DNA of 64,000 nt, from positions 81,044,169 to 81,108,168 of the forward strand of contig CM041292.1 in NCBI GenBank assembly GCA_023052935.1, in the 5' to 3' direction. Numbering within the stretch: position 1 is the stretch's first letter; the number at the start of each line of letters is the position of its first letter. The notes under the pieces were generated by a model. The model made no database searches and was not told where the DNA came from. It saw only the letters and a program-made list of their open reading frames with translations. The translations under genes and the position numbers were made by a program. Below are positions 34,776-47,595 of this stretch, in pieces. Origin of the DNA: Piezodorus guildinii. Taxonomy: Eukaryota > Arthropoda > Insecta > Hemiptera > Pentatomidae.

Positions 34776-35574
34776 CCATAGAAATTAAATGGTATGTCAA
34801 CACTAAAGGGAGATATTATGAGTGATTTTTTTTGTTTTATTCGTCTATAGATATACGTTTTATTTCCAATAAAGATTTGAAACAAATAATTTTTCTTATG
34901 AATCTGTAAATATTTCCTTGTAACAATATTTCTTGCAGGACTAGGTACATAAGTACACTTAAATTAATATTGTTTATTCATTTAAAATTGATTCTAAAAA
35001 CTACTATAGTGCTATGAATGTTTTTTGAAAACTTCAATTTTACTACTTCGGACAATTAAAAAAATCAATTATCCTTTTTGATTTTTTAAAAATTATTATA
35101 AACAATACATTATACTAAAGACCTTTCAAGAAATGATCTATTACCGAAGGAAGACATTTAGGCGGAGAGCGATAAGAGGTGATGGACTGTAGCTAATGGG
35201 CTCTATGAACTAGGTTCTAGCCTGCCCCAACTTGTTGGCTCTAGCAACTAGTGCCTCTCTGCGTGACTAGTCTACTCCCTGTCCTGACCTTTGCATTTAT
35301 TGCAGCCTTTAGTGACAGCCGTAAACGTCTGAATTCTAATGAAAACTGCTGAGTTTTTCCCCATTATTATGCAAGGGGCTTAGACATGGTAAAAAAAATT
35401 GTCTAAAAGAATGTCTACTGTTTTTTAAAGTTTGTAAACAAGTTTCATTGATTCATCTTAGTAATATTTTATGGGAATAACATTTTTTATTTAAATATAT
35501 TACAATTCATCGCATTATGGACGATAACAATATTAATGCTTTTAATAATAATACAAAATAATAATAATGAATAA
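34776..35574. other. Unassigned stretch
   Basis: No recognisable feature; moderate GC at 35160-35300 without a motif. Confidence 0.5.
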
Positions 35575-35725
35575 ATAAATTCTTTATTATCCTGGGACAA
35601 TCCTTTAGAATAACATATACAGAATGTAGAAAATAGGCATAGAGTATTAGAGTAAATTTATACATGAACAAGTTAACAATTTATAAGTATAGAATAGAAG
35701 AAAAATCGAACCTTGTTTAAAAATT
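35575..35725 (-). mobile_element. CR1-like LINE 3'-end fragment
   Basis: TTTATTATCCTGGGACAATC and TTTAGAATAACAT match the 3' end at 49.82 kb, with a partly preserved hairpin (35586-35612: outer TATT-AATA, inner GGGA-TCCT). Confidence 0.5.
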
Positions 35726-36125
35726 CTATTGTGACAGCTGAACAAACGATTTGGACTATATCCCATCTATTTGACAAACGATCAAAATTATCCTTGAACA
35801 CCAAAATTACTATTTACAAAGTACTGATCAAACCTTTATGGACATACGGGATAGAGCCATGAAGATCTGCCAAAGTCCCATTTCAGTCTCTTAAACCGAA
35901 AATATTACGAAAAATCTAGATGCATCGTTTTATGTAACCAACCAACTTCTTTACAAGGGCTTGGACATACAATTTTAGACAAATCTACAGAATATTATAA
36001 AATATTTCACGACAGACTTATAACAACGAATCTTACAACATGAACCCATCGGCTCAAACTTAAATCCAACACCAATCCGTACAACTACCCAGACGACTTT
36101 TGAGGCGGTGGCTTAGAGATGCCGT
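35726..36125 (+). pseudogene. Jockey-like RT C-terminal relic
   Basis: HLFDKRSKLSLNTKITIYKV and LIKPLWTYGIEP, then KPKILRKI, follow the Jockey thumb and C-terminal order (LLDKRS--L-NK--IYK--LKP-W-YGIELWG). Several stops and frameshifts follow. Related to families A and B but older. Confidence 0.6.
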
Positions 36126-36569
36126 GCATTGACCTATTTTCAGAAGTTAACGTGTTTGCTTATAATTGCAGATGGCAAATAGCGATTTGGACAAAAAAAA
36201 ACTTTAAATAGTTAATAAATAATTAAATAAGTGGATTTTAAGGTAGAAATGAGTGAGATGGAAGTTGTAATGGATATAAGCATCAACAAACATGCAGCAC
36301 TTGGGGAATGAATGTGACCAAAGTCAGAACTCCAGTATCAACATTTACAACACGTCTCGGGCCTACTGGCGTTTTAACCTTCAAGGAGGATAGTAGGGGT
36401 GGGTTGAGCTTGATAGAGATTGTGCATGATGATTTAGATTAAGAATAAGGCTATGATCGAATTCGGATCATATCAGGGAGAATAATAAGGAACATTGACT
36501 ATTGACTATAAATTTGGCGTTTGATGATGAAATAGTTTGCTGCCCACCACAGTTTTGTGACCAGGTTTC
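36126..36569. other. Unassigned stretch
   Basis: A GC-richer patch at 36290-36420 has no recognisable product. Confidence 0.5.
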
Positions 36570-36770
36570 AGACTAGTCTTGTTAAATTAGAAATTCGTTT
36601 TCAATTGAGAACTGAGATTTTCAGTTGAATATATTATATAACTTAACAAAGTTCCCGTTACATTCTTGCCATTTATGTTTAGTAGTAAGTTGGTCCTTTC
36701 TTAATATAGAACCAAGATAACGGACTGCGTCTGAGAAGGAAGACAGACTTATGTGATTTTAAGCTATACG
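36570..36770 (-). pseudogene. Possible LINE RT relic
   Basis: On the minus strand SFSDAVRYLGSILRKDQLTT resembles the VRYLG-LD--L motif that follows the RT palm in LINEs. Broken and short. Confidence 0.35.
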
Positions 36771-37452
36771 TATTGAGGGGAAAGTTTCGTAATCCATCAT
36801 GAGTTTAACAAACTTTCTATAGAAATTATTGGAGTAAAAGTTAGGACGTGTTTATATAATGATAAATGAAAATTATGTACGGTGTAGTAGACATGAATTT
36901 AATATGTATAATAGATGAATGATAGTAAATTTTCTTTTTATAACTACCTATGGAAATAAAAAATCTTCTTATATTTTAGACTCCGAATTAAAGTAACATC
37001 TCGCCAATAAATTAACTATACGTTTCTCGAAAAAATCTACCAAACCTTTCTGATGTAACTCACCACTTTAAAAAATGAACATGTCCAGAATGCGTTGCGG
37101 TAATTCTGTTGACCATGATTTTCTTTTTCGCTAGTTTAAATCTGTGACACACATCATACAATTATCAGTTACTTCCCCATTTTAAATAAACATTAATCTT
37201 AGATTAAATTACAAAACATTATGAATTAATCATAATTATTTAAGTCTATGTCGTTTTCGTCTCTCATATTAGATAATATGTTTCATTAAAATCCTTCGAA
37301 TCTAAACAATATTAATAACTACTCTTATTTACAAAATATAATGTTGACAGATATTTCTTATCTGGTTGTACGTTTAAATGTTGTACGCGCTTTATATGCC
37401 AAGACATGGTGCGGGTTATTGCTATGTTTGGAGATTAAATGGAAGATTTAAG
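36771..37452. other. AT-rich stretch, no gene seen
   Basis: Ends at the left copy of a target duplication (ATCTATTT, 37453-37460). Any open frame starting before 37461 is flank, not element. Confidence 0.55.
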
Positions 37453-37460
37453 ATCTATTT

Positions 37461-39172
37461 TCACCCATCAGATCGCCACTCCTATAACTTTTATTGTAGA
37501 CAATTAAAGCGGGAGTTGGCGATCTTCCGTTCCCAATCCTACAATTCCTACCTCTCCTCTCTCTCGACTCGTGACAATTCCTTGTGGAATGTCACGAAGA
37601 GAATTCTTAAATCCCCCCTGATATCCCATCCTCTCCGGCGTAGTGATAATTCCTGGGCTGCTTCTGACAAAGATAGGGCCCAGGAATTCGCACTACACCT
37701 TTCCAAGGTATTCACTCCTCATTCTGATCTCAATCCAACCCATACCGCAATAGTTGAAGAGTTCCTTACGTCACCGATACCAATTTCCTTACCACCTAAA
37801 GCAATCAATCCCTCTGAGGTCAAATATCTTCTTAAAAAGCTTCCTCTCCGTAAATCCCCTGGATACGATCTCCTTACTCCTCAAATCCTAAGACAACTTC
37901 CATCTAAAGCCATTACATTCCTTACATATATCTATAACTGTATCCTACGCACTACCTATTTCCCTCTGTTGTGGAAACACTCGACTATCATCCTTTTCCT
38001 GAAACCAGGCAAACCCTCCAACTGTACGTCATCCTACAGACCTTCTTCCGATCCTCTCCAAAATCTTCGAAAAACTCCTATTAAAACGAATCCTAGCCAA
38101 ATTTCATAATTTTCCTCCACACCAGTTTGGATTCCGTCCTCAACATTGCACGGTTCAGCAAGGACTCCGAGTTGTAGACCACATTTCCTCCGCCCTTGAG
38201 TGCAAGGAGTATTGTTCGGGTGCCTTTCTGGACATAGCTCAAGCTTTTGACCGGGTATGGCACCCGGGACTGCTCTTTAAGCTCAAAACCCATTTACCTC
38301 AATCTTTATACCTAATCATCCGATCTTATTTATCAAACCGCTCCTTCCGAGTTCGTTGTGGTTCCGAATTTTCCAAACATTATTCTGTTGAGGCCGGTGT
38401 TCCTCAAGGCAGCGTCTTAGGACCCGTCCTCTACATCCTCTACACCACCGATATCCCTACCGATCCCAAAACCTTTCTGGCAACATTTGCTGATGACACA
38501 GCCATTTTATCATCCGATTCCGATCCTGAAGTAGCATCGCTAAATCTCCAAAGGCACCTTTCCCTTGTCGAAGACTGGTGTAAGGCTTGGCGAATTAAGG
38601 TGAACGAAAGCAAATGTACACACGTCACCTTCACCCTTCGACGTAAATCCTGTCCAACAGTTAAATTCAATTCCATACCGCTTCCTTCCTCAGACACAGT
38701 CCGGTACCTTGGCTTTTTACTAGACAAAAGACTGACGTGGAACCCACATACAAGACTTAAAAGGATAGAACTCAACCGCAGATTCGGCCGGTTATACAAA
38801 CTACTGGACAGAAAATCTCATCTTACAGTCGACAACAAATTACTAATATATAAGACAGTACTGAAACCTATATGGGCCTACGGACTTGAACTATGGGGGA
38901 CAACTAAACATTCTAACATCAAACGTATCCAATCCTTCCAATCCAAAGTCCTTCGAACAATAGTTAATGCTCCTTATTACGTTACCAACTGTACCCTACA
39001 CCACGACCTTAATATTCCATTTATTTTAGACCTGGTACCATCCAAATTTTCCAAATTCCATCAGAACCTTCTTCATCACCCTAATCCTCTTGCTCAATCG
39101 CTCTCCAGCTCCACCCATCCCTACAATCCTCCTCGAAGATTGAAACGGCAGTGGCCCCGCGACGTTTTGTAA
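37461..39172 (+). pseudogene. Jockey-like reverse transcriptase, 5'-truncated, one frameshift
   Basis: Copies element RNA into DNA at a nicked target. Motifs in order: the RKSPGYDLLTPQILRQLP segment (finger), PLLWKHSTIILFLKPGK, SSYRP, then after a frame change at about 38040 LLPILSKIFEKLL and QFGFRPQH. These are followed by GVPQGSVLGPVLY, catalytic FADDTAIL at 38486-38509, VRYLGFLLD, LKPIWAYGLELWG and a C-terminus ending RRLKRQWPRDVL at the stop before 39173. The only coding damage I see is the single frameshift, so the insertion is young. The true start is missing. Confidence 0.9.
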
Positions 39173-39256
39173 ACTTTTATTCTGGAGTTCTGACACTGGT
39201 CAGATCCTCCACTCATGTACTGTATGTTTGTGGCTATTCCGCCCTAGCTCGGCCTC

Positions 39257-39337
39257 CACTGGCTTACACCAGTGAAGCGCCGGGTGAGAGGCGCTGGGAT
39301 CTCTTGGATTCGGCTTCTCCCCCACTTGTGGAGGGAG
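39257..39337 (+). other. Consecutive hairpins in Jockey A 3' untranslated region
   Basis: CACTGG-CCAGTG (39257-39274), GCGCC-GGCGC (39277-39294) and CTCCC-CCAC-TT-GTGG-A-GGGAG (39317-39337). The first is kept in both shorter copies and the third in the 9.0-kb copy (TCTCCAC-TT-GTGGAGA). Candidate RNA structures for RT recognition. Confidence 0.55.
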
Positions 39338-39658
39338 CAGCGGAGTCTAGGGTCCCTTTAGCAGATTGTATATATTGTATATAGTTAAGTTTGCATGTAT
39401 GATTTTTGATTATTTCCCAACTTGTATTTATCTCTACTACAGGTTGTTGTTTTGATTTGTTTGTTGTTGTTTTTTTTTAATTGTTATTTTCTTGTATATA
39501 TTCGAATTTATTTATTTCCGATTTTATGTAATTTGACTTTATTATCATTATTCTGTATATATTGTATGAATGTGTACTACATCTCTATTACTAATGTTCA
39601 TTATGTAACAAACTGTAATATTTCTCAATAAAAAAAAAAAAAAAAAAAAAATCTATTT

Positions 39659-40106
39659 ATATAAGTTTCAGATGCGTAGTTTTAAAAACGTTGACAATTT
39701 TAAATACTAAATTTGAATGGAAGTTTTTGTATTCCGGATGTAATACTGAAGGAAACTTTGGGTATAATCTTCAGCTAGAAATCACTGAATTTCCAATAGA
39801 CCCGGCAATACAATCTGGACTTCAGGAGATTTCCAAAACTGTGCTGTATAGACCGGGACAATGCAACAAGATGTTTCCATAGAAGTTCCAGATAACAGTG
39901 GGTCTATGATAACACACCTTCTATAGAATTTGCTATCCGCTTCTGCTTTGTAAATTCGATTAGCAATTCATAATCATGTGTCAATAAAAAAATTAATGAA
40001 ATATTGTTAATTACTATAACCAAAGGTAAAAATTACAATATATCCCCTACCTAATCATATTCGTCATGCTTCTTCTCTATCAGCATTCAAGTCCTAGTTC
40101 CAATGT

Positions 40107-40160
<54 letters not shown>

Positions 40161-41589
40161 CTTATATGTATATATATCAGATATATTAGACGCTCAACAA
40201 TTATGGAATTTAAAATCAGAATTAAAAAACCCAGTATTTATCTCCTAGAAGTTATTGGATTATTTTACTCTTATATTTTATTTTATACCTTTTTTTTCTT
40301 CTCACTCCATGTAAATAAGAATTAATTATAATCCTTTAATGTTTTGGCCAGGCACATTGTACATCTTAATTGTACAATTATGTTATTGTACAGTTACCCT
40401 TTTTTCAAAACTAAAATTATTTTCTATTCTACTCTATATTAAATATACTCCAAAGATCACGAGAGATGAAATACCATCCAAAATAAACTATGTGGAAAAA
40501 TGAATAAATATTTAACTTCTAATTTAAAATACTTAAAAGCTATTACATTGTACCAAACTAGTTAGTTGCTATAATGTAATATTCTAACTGATATAAATGA
40601 AGTTGTTTTCTGTTTGGCTTTAAAACTTGAAATCACAAGTCCTCTATCGCATAATTGAATTTGAATCGCATAAATCTCCACTCTCTTTCTTCCTATAAGA
40701 ATAGTCTCTCCTTCCCAGTTTTGGATCCATATAAAGATAGAAAATAAAAGAACTTAAAAAAAAAAAAAAATAAAAAACAGAAAATATTTCAAAAAATTGT
40801 AAAATTTATTTACGAATGAGAAAAATGTTTAAGAAATTTTAAAATATGATCCAAACACACGACTGAGTAAATTTACCTATTGATTTCAGTATATAAAATA
40901 AAAGTATTCTGGGCAGGAAGAAGGAAACATAATCTAAAAGTATAATTTTTGTGATCATGCTCTTCTTTCACTTTCCTTTTCATGCCTGTTTTTTTAGATA
41001 AGATAAAGTAGTAATCAAGAATGGACAAAAATGTAAAATTTGAGTTCAAAATCCTACAGAAAACCCATAACCTTTTAAATATAAAGACAAAAAGAAAAAA
41101 AAACGAAAATATAAAATAAAATACATTTAGTTTTCATTTTTTAGATGATAACGTAAATTAATATGATGGAAAAGAGAATATGATCTCGCATTATGCGAAA
41201 GTTATCGGCTTTATGAACAGAATAAATAGGTCAAAATGATAACTTTATCTTCTTATTTCCTTCGGAAGGCTAGACACACTCATTGCAGTAGTAACCCAGC
41301 ACTGCTGTGTAAAGATGTAGCTCATTAATTAAATTACTTTCCATCATTGTAACCAATCCCCGCATATGACGTATTAAGTGTTTTAGGAGAAAAGATAAAA
41401 TGAAAATGTTTAATTTATAATATTTATAAGATAGTCAAAATTGGATTTCATTCCGTTATGGCGATTAATTTATACATGTAAAGATCGTTTTTATTGTCAA
41501 GCACACAGTCAAGCAATACTTTCTTATAGGTGTCCATAAACTAATTATCAAGATCGTAATTACTACTAAGCTTAAATTTTAGTTCAACT
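39659..41589. other. AT-rich stretch with (TA)n at 40109-40157
   Basis: A 63-codon open frame at 39691-39882 has no recognisable features. The rest is AT-rich with no element identified. Confidence 0.5.
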
Positions 41590-42070
41590 AACTAACCTTA
41601 AAAAAATACTTCTGAGTAAAGATACAAAAAACGCTTCAAATTATTACTTCCAAATAACTACATGAGGAGGTATTTGTTTATAGCTACTAATCTTTTCGAT
41701 TGTTCAATAATAACCGAGTTTTGATAGAATTACATCTATTATAATTTGTGATTTGAAGATATAGATAAACTTTTTTTTTTCTGGTTATCGTGCTTTACTG
41801 ATTCTAAAACTCTATACATTTTTTCTCAATCCTCTAAAATAACTGAGTTATGGGCTAATAACTTATGTGTAAGATTTCAAGTTTTTTTTTTATTTTTTTT
41901 TTTTATTTTTTATAATTATATTTTTGTTTAAAACACAACTATTTTTTCTTTATCTTAAAAAATAACTGTGTTATTGAATTAAATAACTTTTAATCAGCCG
42001 GCATTTTAAAAATAACCAGCTCATATCAAATGTCAATAATTATTATTGCACACGCATCTTTGTTAGTCTT
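41590..42070 (+). repeat. Family C repeat copy
   Basis: AAAAAACGCTTCAAATTATT head, a GTTTATAGCTACTAATCTTT block, repeated AATAACTGAGTTATGG-like blocks, and AATAACCAGCTCATATCAAA. Diverged from the 21.9-kb copy and lacking its last 200 bp. Confidence 0.55.
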
Positions 42071-42324
42071 TCAATTCTTAATCTTTAATTTTGTATCAGT
42101 TTTTTTATTTTTTTTAGTAGATTTAATAATAACGAAAAAATACTAGTACGTTGTTGAAAAAAATGTTAGGCTGCTTTATTAAAACAATACATAGTTTTGT
42201 TCAGACAAAGGGCAAAATTTATTCATTGTTGCTATGTCTAGATTAAGTTTTTCTTCATATTTAGGTTGTGTCTACGTATTCCATCCATTTTAAGCTAATT
42301 AGGATATTAGTTTTCTGAACTCAT

Positions 42325-42630
42325 CCATAAATACCTTAAATATCCCATGTTACTGAATTAGTCCAAACCAGGTATCAATCATTCTATGAAAAATTCCATT
42401 CCCACTCTAACCCACTAGTTTCTATCTTATTATCCGCTTCGATTCCTGATAATCCTCCAAGGCGAAAAGAATATGGCTCCGAGACCTTCTAGTTTTGAAT
42501 GTTTTTAGAGTGCTACCAATGGGTAGCGTCTCTACATGAATTTTATGTCATATTACTTACTATGTCCATCACATTTACTTGATGTATATAATACGGTTGT
42601 AAATATCAATAAATATATTCTTACTTAATA
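42325..42630 (+). mobile_element. Jockey-like LINE family B, 3'-end fragment
   Basis: Keeps the C-terminal HSNPLVSILLSASIPDNPPR coding text and the 3' untranslated region down to GTTGTAAATATCAATAAA. Close to the copy at 57838-58460. Confidence 0.75.
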
Positions 42631-42739
42631 AGTTTGACGGGGTTTGATATTTGGCAAACCTAATCTTGAATAGGTCTTCATCAGATTGTAGAGCATTGCG
42701 ATAGCTACATAATAAGCAGAATTATAATGCCATAATAAA

Positions 42740-42800
42740 ATTATTAGGAAATACCGAACCATTGAGTAATAATTTGCAGCGATTTAAATTTTTTTTATTA
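42740..42800 (-). repeat. Family C head fragment
   Basis: The minus strand reads CGCTGCAAATTATTACTCAA, the family C head. Confidence 0.5.
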
Positions 42801-42866
42801 ACAAGTCTAATAACTTACTTTACTTTGTTCTATTTTATTTTTTTTTTAAAGAAACATTATAAAACC

Positions 42867-44000
42867 TATATAGAATAGAATAGAGTATACTTTTATTGCA
42901 ATCGGGGAAGTCCCCATACAATAGGAGTGTGTCCATTAATCATATTTTTAATAATCAATTTTCTACTTTTTGGTGTAACAAACAAAAAAATAATAATAAT
43001 AAAAATATATTTACATAGTCATATATGAGTACAATAAAAAATAAATCTAGCCACAATATAAAACAAAATAAGGTAAATAATAATAATTAGCAAAAAATAT
43101 ATATCCATTTCTTATGGCTTCAAAAAACAATATAATCATGATAAATAAATAAAGATGCATTTTTAAGTCAGTAGTCCATCACAAAATCTCTTAAATTTAA
43201 ACTTACTCTGGTGTAAAAATAAAGTTTTTTTGGTATTTTCAGAGAATATATTTTTGAGAAATAGTCTAAAGTTTGAAGGTATTAACTGGGCTATGGCTGG
43301 TATAATGGTTGAGCGGTAGGAGGAGTAGGCAGGGCATGATGTGAAGAAATGGTGAATATTGTCAGCTTCTTTCTTATTGCAGACGGTGCAGTTTTCTATT
43401 GGATTGAATCTATGCGTTATGGTTTTCATATTGATATTCTGGAATTTATTGTTAGCAGTTCTGAGTTGAGCCATAAGTTTTTTATGCTTTAAGGGCAGGT
43501 CGGTCGTGAGGTAGATTTGAGTTATTTGGGTTCCATTAAACATTTCTATATAATTCGGATAGTAATTCGATATATTTGATACTGCTTGCTTAGCCGGATA
43601 ATATGACTCCTAGGTAATTTATATCATCAACCATTTCGTTGATCGGATCAATATAAATAAATATGCTTTTTTTGGTCTTCCTTGCAGAAATTTTATTATC
43701 TTGGATTTTACCGCATTAATTTCAAGTTAATTTACAACACAATATTCATGTAGCACGGAAAGCTTTCCCTGCAGGTCATAGTGTGAGGCGAAAAATATTA
43801 TTAAATCGTCTGCATAGAGGAGCACTATAATGTCTACGTGCACATCAATTTTTATTCCTTTCATACCCCTTGAACGAAAAAAAGATTCGATGTCAGCAAG
43901 GTAAATACTGAACAAGATAGAACTAAGAGTTTCTCCTTGTAGAACCCTTTCACTTACAGGAACGATATTTTCAGTTATTTGTTTAATCAGTTTTTTGAAA
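42867..44000 (-). mobile_element. CR1-like LINE, degenerate, with hairpin and pentamer tail
   Basis: The minus strand carries RT palm text VLLYADDLIIF near 43800, a broken middle, then a 126-codon C-terminal segment (43163-43543) with CTVCNKKEADNIHHFFTSCP, a CCHC-like motif found at the C-terminus of many LINE ORFs. The 3' untranslated region ends with a hairpin at 42895-42922 (GGGGA-TCCCC core, ATTG-CAAT outer) and a short TATTC-type tail (AGAATAGAATAGAG on plus, 42872-42885). The frame is broken, and the endonuclease part is missing or unreadable. Confidence 0.65.
43163..43543 (-). pseudogene. LINE ORF C-terminal segment with CCHC-like motif
   Basis: 126 codons open from an internal ATG. 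Shows KLMAQLRTANNKFQNIN, the C-x2-C-x8-H-x5-C spacing in CTVCNKKEADNIHHFFTSC, and YRSTIIPAIAQLI. The family function of this tail is unclear; nucleic-acid binding is usually inferred. Continues upstream, with breaks, to the YADD region. Confidence 0.6.
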
Positions 44001-45299
44001 TATTATAAAATCTAATAGATCTTTTATAGTGATTACTTTGATGAAGCAACAAGAAAATATTCTAGGTTGAATCTAAATAAGACGGTACGTTGTTGAACAG
44101 GTGCTAACTATTCCATTAATATTCAATACAGTGAATTAACATACAGGTCAATTAATATTCAACAATACTCAACTTACCGAACTTACCCACCTGCATAATC
44201 TCCAAGTCAATTATTGAAATTTAATAACATTTAGCGTAGCATTGAAACTTTTTTAATTCATGGGACCATACTTTAATTTAGTTTATAAAATATTCATGAA
44301 ATCTCCATTATGCATCTCTATATAAATAAATTGATAACGCATTTCTCGGTGTTCGCGAACTTCATCTAAAGCACGCAATGGATTTTGATACGATTTTCAC
44401 TATCATCTAGGCCATTCGTTCCTTTAGGTTTATAAGTATAATACATTGCAATTAAATTTTTCTTTAAATTAATATTAAGATTTTTTTAAATTAAAATCTT
44501 TGCTGAAAAATTAGTGGTAAAAGTTAATAGGCAATACAAATAAGTCGTACAACTTAATAGAAATTTGTCATAAAGCCCATAAACTTATGAACATATGTAA
44601 TTTGTGATTTGTAATAAGGGAGTTTATGGTTATTCAGTGTTACTACCGTACAGTTAAAATAAATGGAAAGTTATAAAACCATAAACTAATATTATTATTA
44701 ATTTTAACTTTACATTATTTCATGAAAACAGATGTTTCGCGGTAAACTACATCGTGGCACATATACACTAAACTTTATTTTAATTCTCATTTACGATTGC
44801 TTTAAATCTAATTACATAAAAAACTTCCTTACGAACATTTTACGTGAGCTATTGTATGGATAGCTATATTTATGCGTCAGTTATAAACGAAATGTATTAG
44901 AAGAAGTATAAAAATCAGTTCTTATTAGTTAATTTAAAGTCATCGGTAAACATTGACCAATTTATGTTGATTAAATATAATAATGCATAGAATTAATAAA
45001 ATAAATATAATATGTTTTTGCCAAATGCACTTTTTAATACAAAAAAAATTTCTAATACTTCAAAGCTATAAAGAGTAAAACGGTTAAACAGTGATTTTTA
45101 AACGTATATGACTCCGCTTTCCAACTTCATTCACAAGAAGCGGGGGCTGATTACTTCTGAAAAGTAATCAATTGTTAGATGAACATTACAATACTCACAT
45201 TTTGCCGTTCTTGACTTTTTTTATAAGAAATCTGCACCTCAGCGGGTGTGGCAAATTTGTAATCTTGCAATTGCAACTTCTTCTCGTCAGCTATTTCTG
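44001..45299. other. AT-rich stretch, no gene seen
   Basis: No recognisable element. Probably old non-coding sequence. Confidence 0.55.
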
Positions 45300-45815
45300 T
45301 TTGAACCATTCCAGGGTTTGGTGTATTTTTTAAATTTATTAACTTATTTGACTCCTTAGTTGTTTATAAAATCTAATCCCAGGTCATTTTTCCTTGAATT
45401 TCAAGAAAGCTGCTACGTCCGACATTGTTAGAATTCTGCATTAATGGCTGTTTGATTTGCTTTTCGTTTTGCGTCTTCCAAGTCAAAATTTTCGGTTCGG
45501 AACCATTTACGGACGGTGCATTCTCCTAAGACGTCATCGCCGAACACACTGCGAATTATGTTAACCGTCTGTGCTGCAGATTTTCTTTACGGAGAATAAA
45601 AAATCATTTAATGAATTTTTGCATCTTCCATTCTGAGTAAGCAAAATACCATTTAAAGATAAGGAATCCCGGTTGAAACTGATGCATAAACTCATCTTAA
45701 CTAACCCTTTTATAGAATATGTAAACATTATTGACCAAGTAAACAGAATTTCATAAACAGAGGGAGGATTAAATTGAAATTTTGAAAAAACGCTACGAAT
45801 TTGTTTACAACCCAA
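45300..45815 (-). mobile_element. mariner relic M3b
   Basis: The right end reads (minus) TTGGGTTGTAAACAAATTCG followed by TAGCGTTTTTT, with TA at 45816-45817. Inside, the minus strand keeps mariner N-terminal text: an AQTVN helix, VFGDDVLGECTV, and WFRTENFDLEDAKRK, out of frame with each other. It aligns with M3a at 10.9-11.3 kb. The left end was not found, so 45300 is approximate. Confidence 0.65.
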
Positions 45816-45817
45816 TA

Positions 45818-46229
45818 CTTTTCTACCGAACTTGAAAAAAATCTTTACAAGTACTTTTCCCGTCTGTTCTTTTCTTATTCATTCGGCTAAAGAAACAAAT
45901 TAAAACCTGAAATATAATTACCATTATTATATCAGGGAAAAGATTCATAAAAAAATTACTTGGAAATTTATGAAACTTTTTTTTTATATCAGCCAACTGA
46001 CTCAAGTCTACTTAAATATTCATATATGGTAAAGCAATGAATATTTTATAGCAGTAGAAAGGTTAAGTGTTTCATTGTTATTTTGAAACTTCTCAGCATT
46101 TTTAAAACATATTTTATTGGTTTTTATAACTTTATATTCAAATATACTTAGTTGAATGGATGAATTACAATAATAGGCATGAATAGACATCTGAAGAAGC
46201 TACGCAGTGGTAGCACTTTAAAGTTTATT
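45818..46229. other. AT-rich stretch, no gene seen
   Basis: Nothing recognisable between a mariner relic and a LINE relic. Confidence 0.55.
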
Positions 46230-46625
46230 TTATAAAAGCAGGTCTCGAGCCTACCGTCCTTCCAGGTGCCTCGGAAGATTATCGGGAATAGATGTAGTTT
46301 AGAGGTTGCGGACAAGTGGGTTGTTTGGAATTAAAGGTGTATCTATCGCGGGCTAAGTCTGCAACCAGACTTAGGGGATATTTAGGTCTCTATGGATGAG
46401 TTTATTGGTTAGGATTTTGGAATGCAAGGATCGGATGCGGTAGGAGTTTGATGGTTTAGTGGACCCCCATAGCTCAATGCCAATAGGTCAGACGATGGTT
46501 ATAATGAGTTTTTTGTAGAGAATAAGGTGTTTTGATAGTTTGTCGAGTAAGTGTTGTAGTAAGCGGAATCTGCGGGCAGTTTCTTGTCGTTTCAGTCTAG
46601 TGTGAGAATTCCATGTAAGGCTTTG
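46230..46625 (-). pseudogene. Jockey-like family B RT C-terminal relic
   Basis: On the minus strand RLKRQETARRFRLLQHLLDK, IGIELWGSTKPSNSYRI and HSKIL are readable with stops between them, close to the family B copy at 57.8 kb (RLLQHLLDKRSNL, IELWGSAKPSNSSRI). Confidence 0.7.
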
Positions 46626-47269
46626 TTTAGATTTCAGATTTTTTTAATTTTCAAATCAGTATATGTCGGTAGGAATTATCCATTAAGAAGCCGAGAACGA
46701 AAGGGTTGTGATCTATCTATGAGATTGTTTTTGTGATTGTCATGAGAGGTTTTTGTAGAGTACTAGAATCAATGCCCACTTGCTACTGAATCATTATATT
46801 ATATTAAACTTATTATTATTAAAAGACTTTTGGATTAAGTCATAGATCATTGTTTTCTAAACAAATATTTAATTTCCAGTTAATTGTTACACTGACTCTC
46901 GACTAAAATCCTTTTTTTTTTTAAATATTTAAATTGAAGATAGGCTAATTAAATGTCTAAGGAAAAATAACTATATTCTGAGATTAGCTGATACCCTTAA
47001 ATGGCACGATGATAATCTATATAAACTATAATGTCACGGAATGTTGCTATAAATGATTTAAAGGTTGGCACAAAAGTTGAGATCTTCAGGTCTATTTTAT
47101 TTTATCTCACTCTTCCACCATATAAGACTGATAAGTTGGAGTAAGACGATCCCTCTTTCAGTAAAGTAACTGATCGCTCCTAGAGCTATTCAATCCTGTC
47201 TTTCTAAACCTCCTATTAGGCTTATCATCTTCTGAATCCTCTTTCTTGATTTATCAATATCTTTTCAAT
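46626..47269. other. Unassigned stretch
   Basis: AT-rich with a moderate GC patch at 47090-47240; no motif. Confidence 0.5.
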
Positions 47270-47595
47270 AGTTTTCATTATATTTCTTTACTGTTATTAA
47301 AAATTACTTTAATATAACACTAATTCTAATTCTAACACTAATTTTAAGAAAACTAATCAGCTATTATCAACGTCTTGGTGTTACAATTAGTATTTTCGTG
47401 CCAAATTAAAAAAATGTTCTTGTAGTTTCGGAGAAATTCCGCGGTTGTCGGAAAATCGGATTTTTTTTTTATTCGTTATTCGGATTCCACGTATCTTGAA
47501 CGGGCTTTCGTCCTCAAATTTTGAGAGGTGGGAACTTTTTTTTTTTGTCGATTCTAAAGTTTCATTATTGAAAATAATAAACCAAAACAAATGCA
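47270..47595 (+). repeat. Family C repeat, 3' part
   Basis: AACTAATCAGCTATTATCAA, a CACGTATCTTGAACGGG block, CCTCAAATTTTGAGAGG and ATTGAAAATAATAAACC match the last half of the 21.9-kb copy. Short open frames on both strands here are by-products. Confidence 0.6.

Larger units (their letters stand above)
37461..39650 (+). mobile_element. Jockey-like LINE family A, longest copy (2.19 kb)
   Basis: 5'-truncated LINE with RT coding sequence, a ~450-nt 3' untranslated region and a poly-A tail (39630-39650). ATCTATTT occurs immediately before (37453-37460) and after the tail (39651-39658), an 8-bp candidate target duplication. Two shorter copies of its 3' end lie at 8663-9069 and 18025-18478. The endonuclease half and ORF1 are absent. 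Confidence 0.9.

Noticed and set aside
37378..37460. ATG start of the Jockey A reading frame
   Set aside because: It lies before the left target duplication (37453-37460), so it is flanking DNA read in frame by chance.
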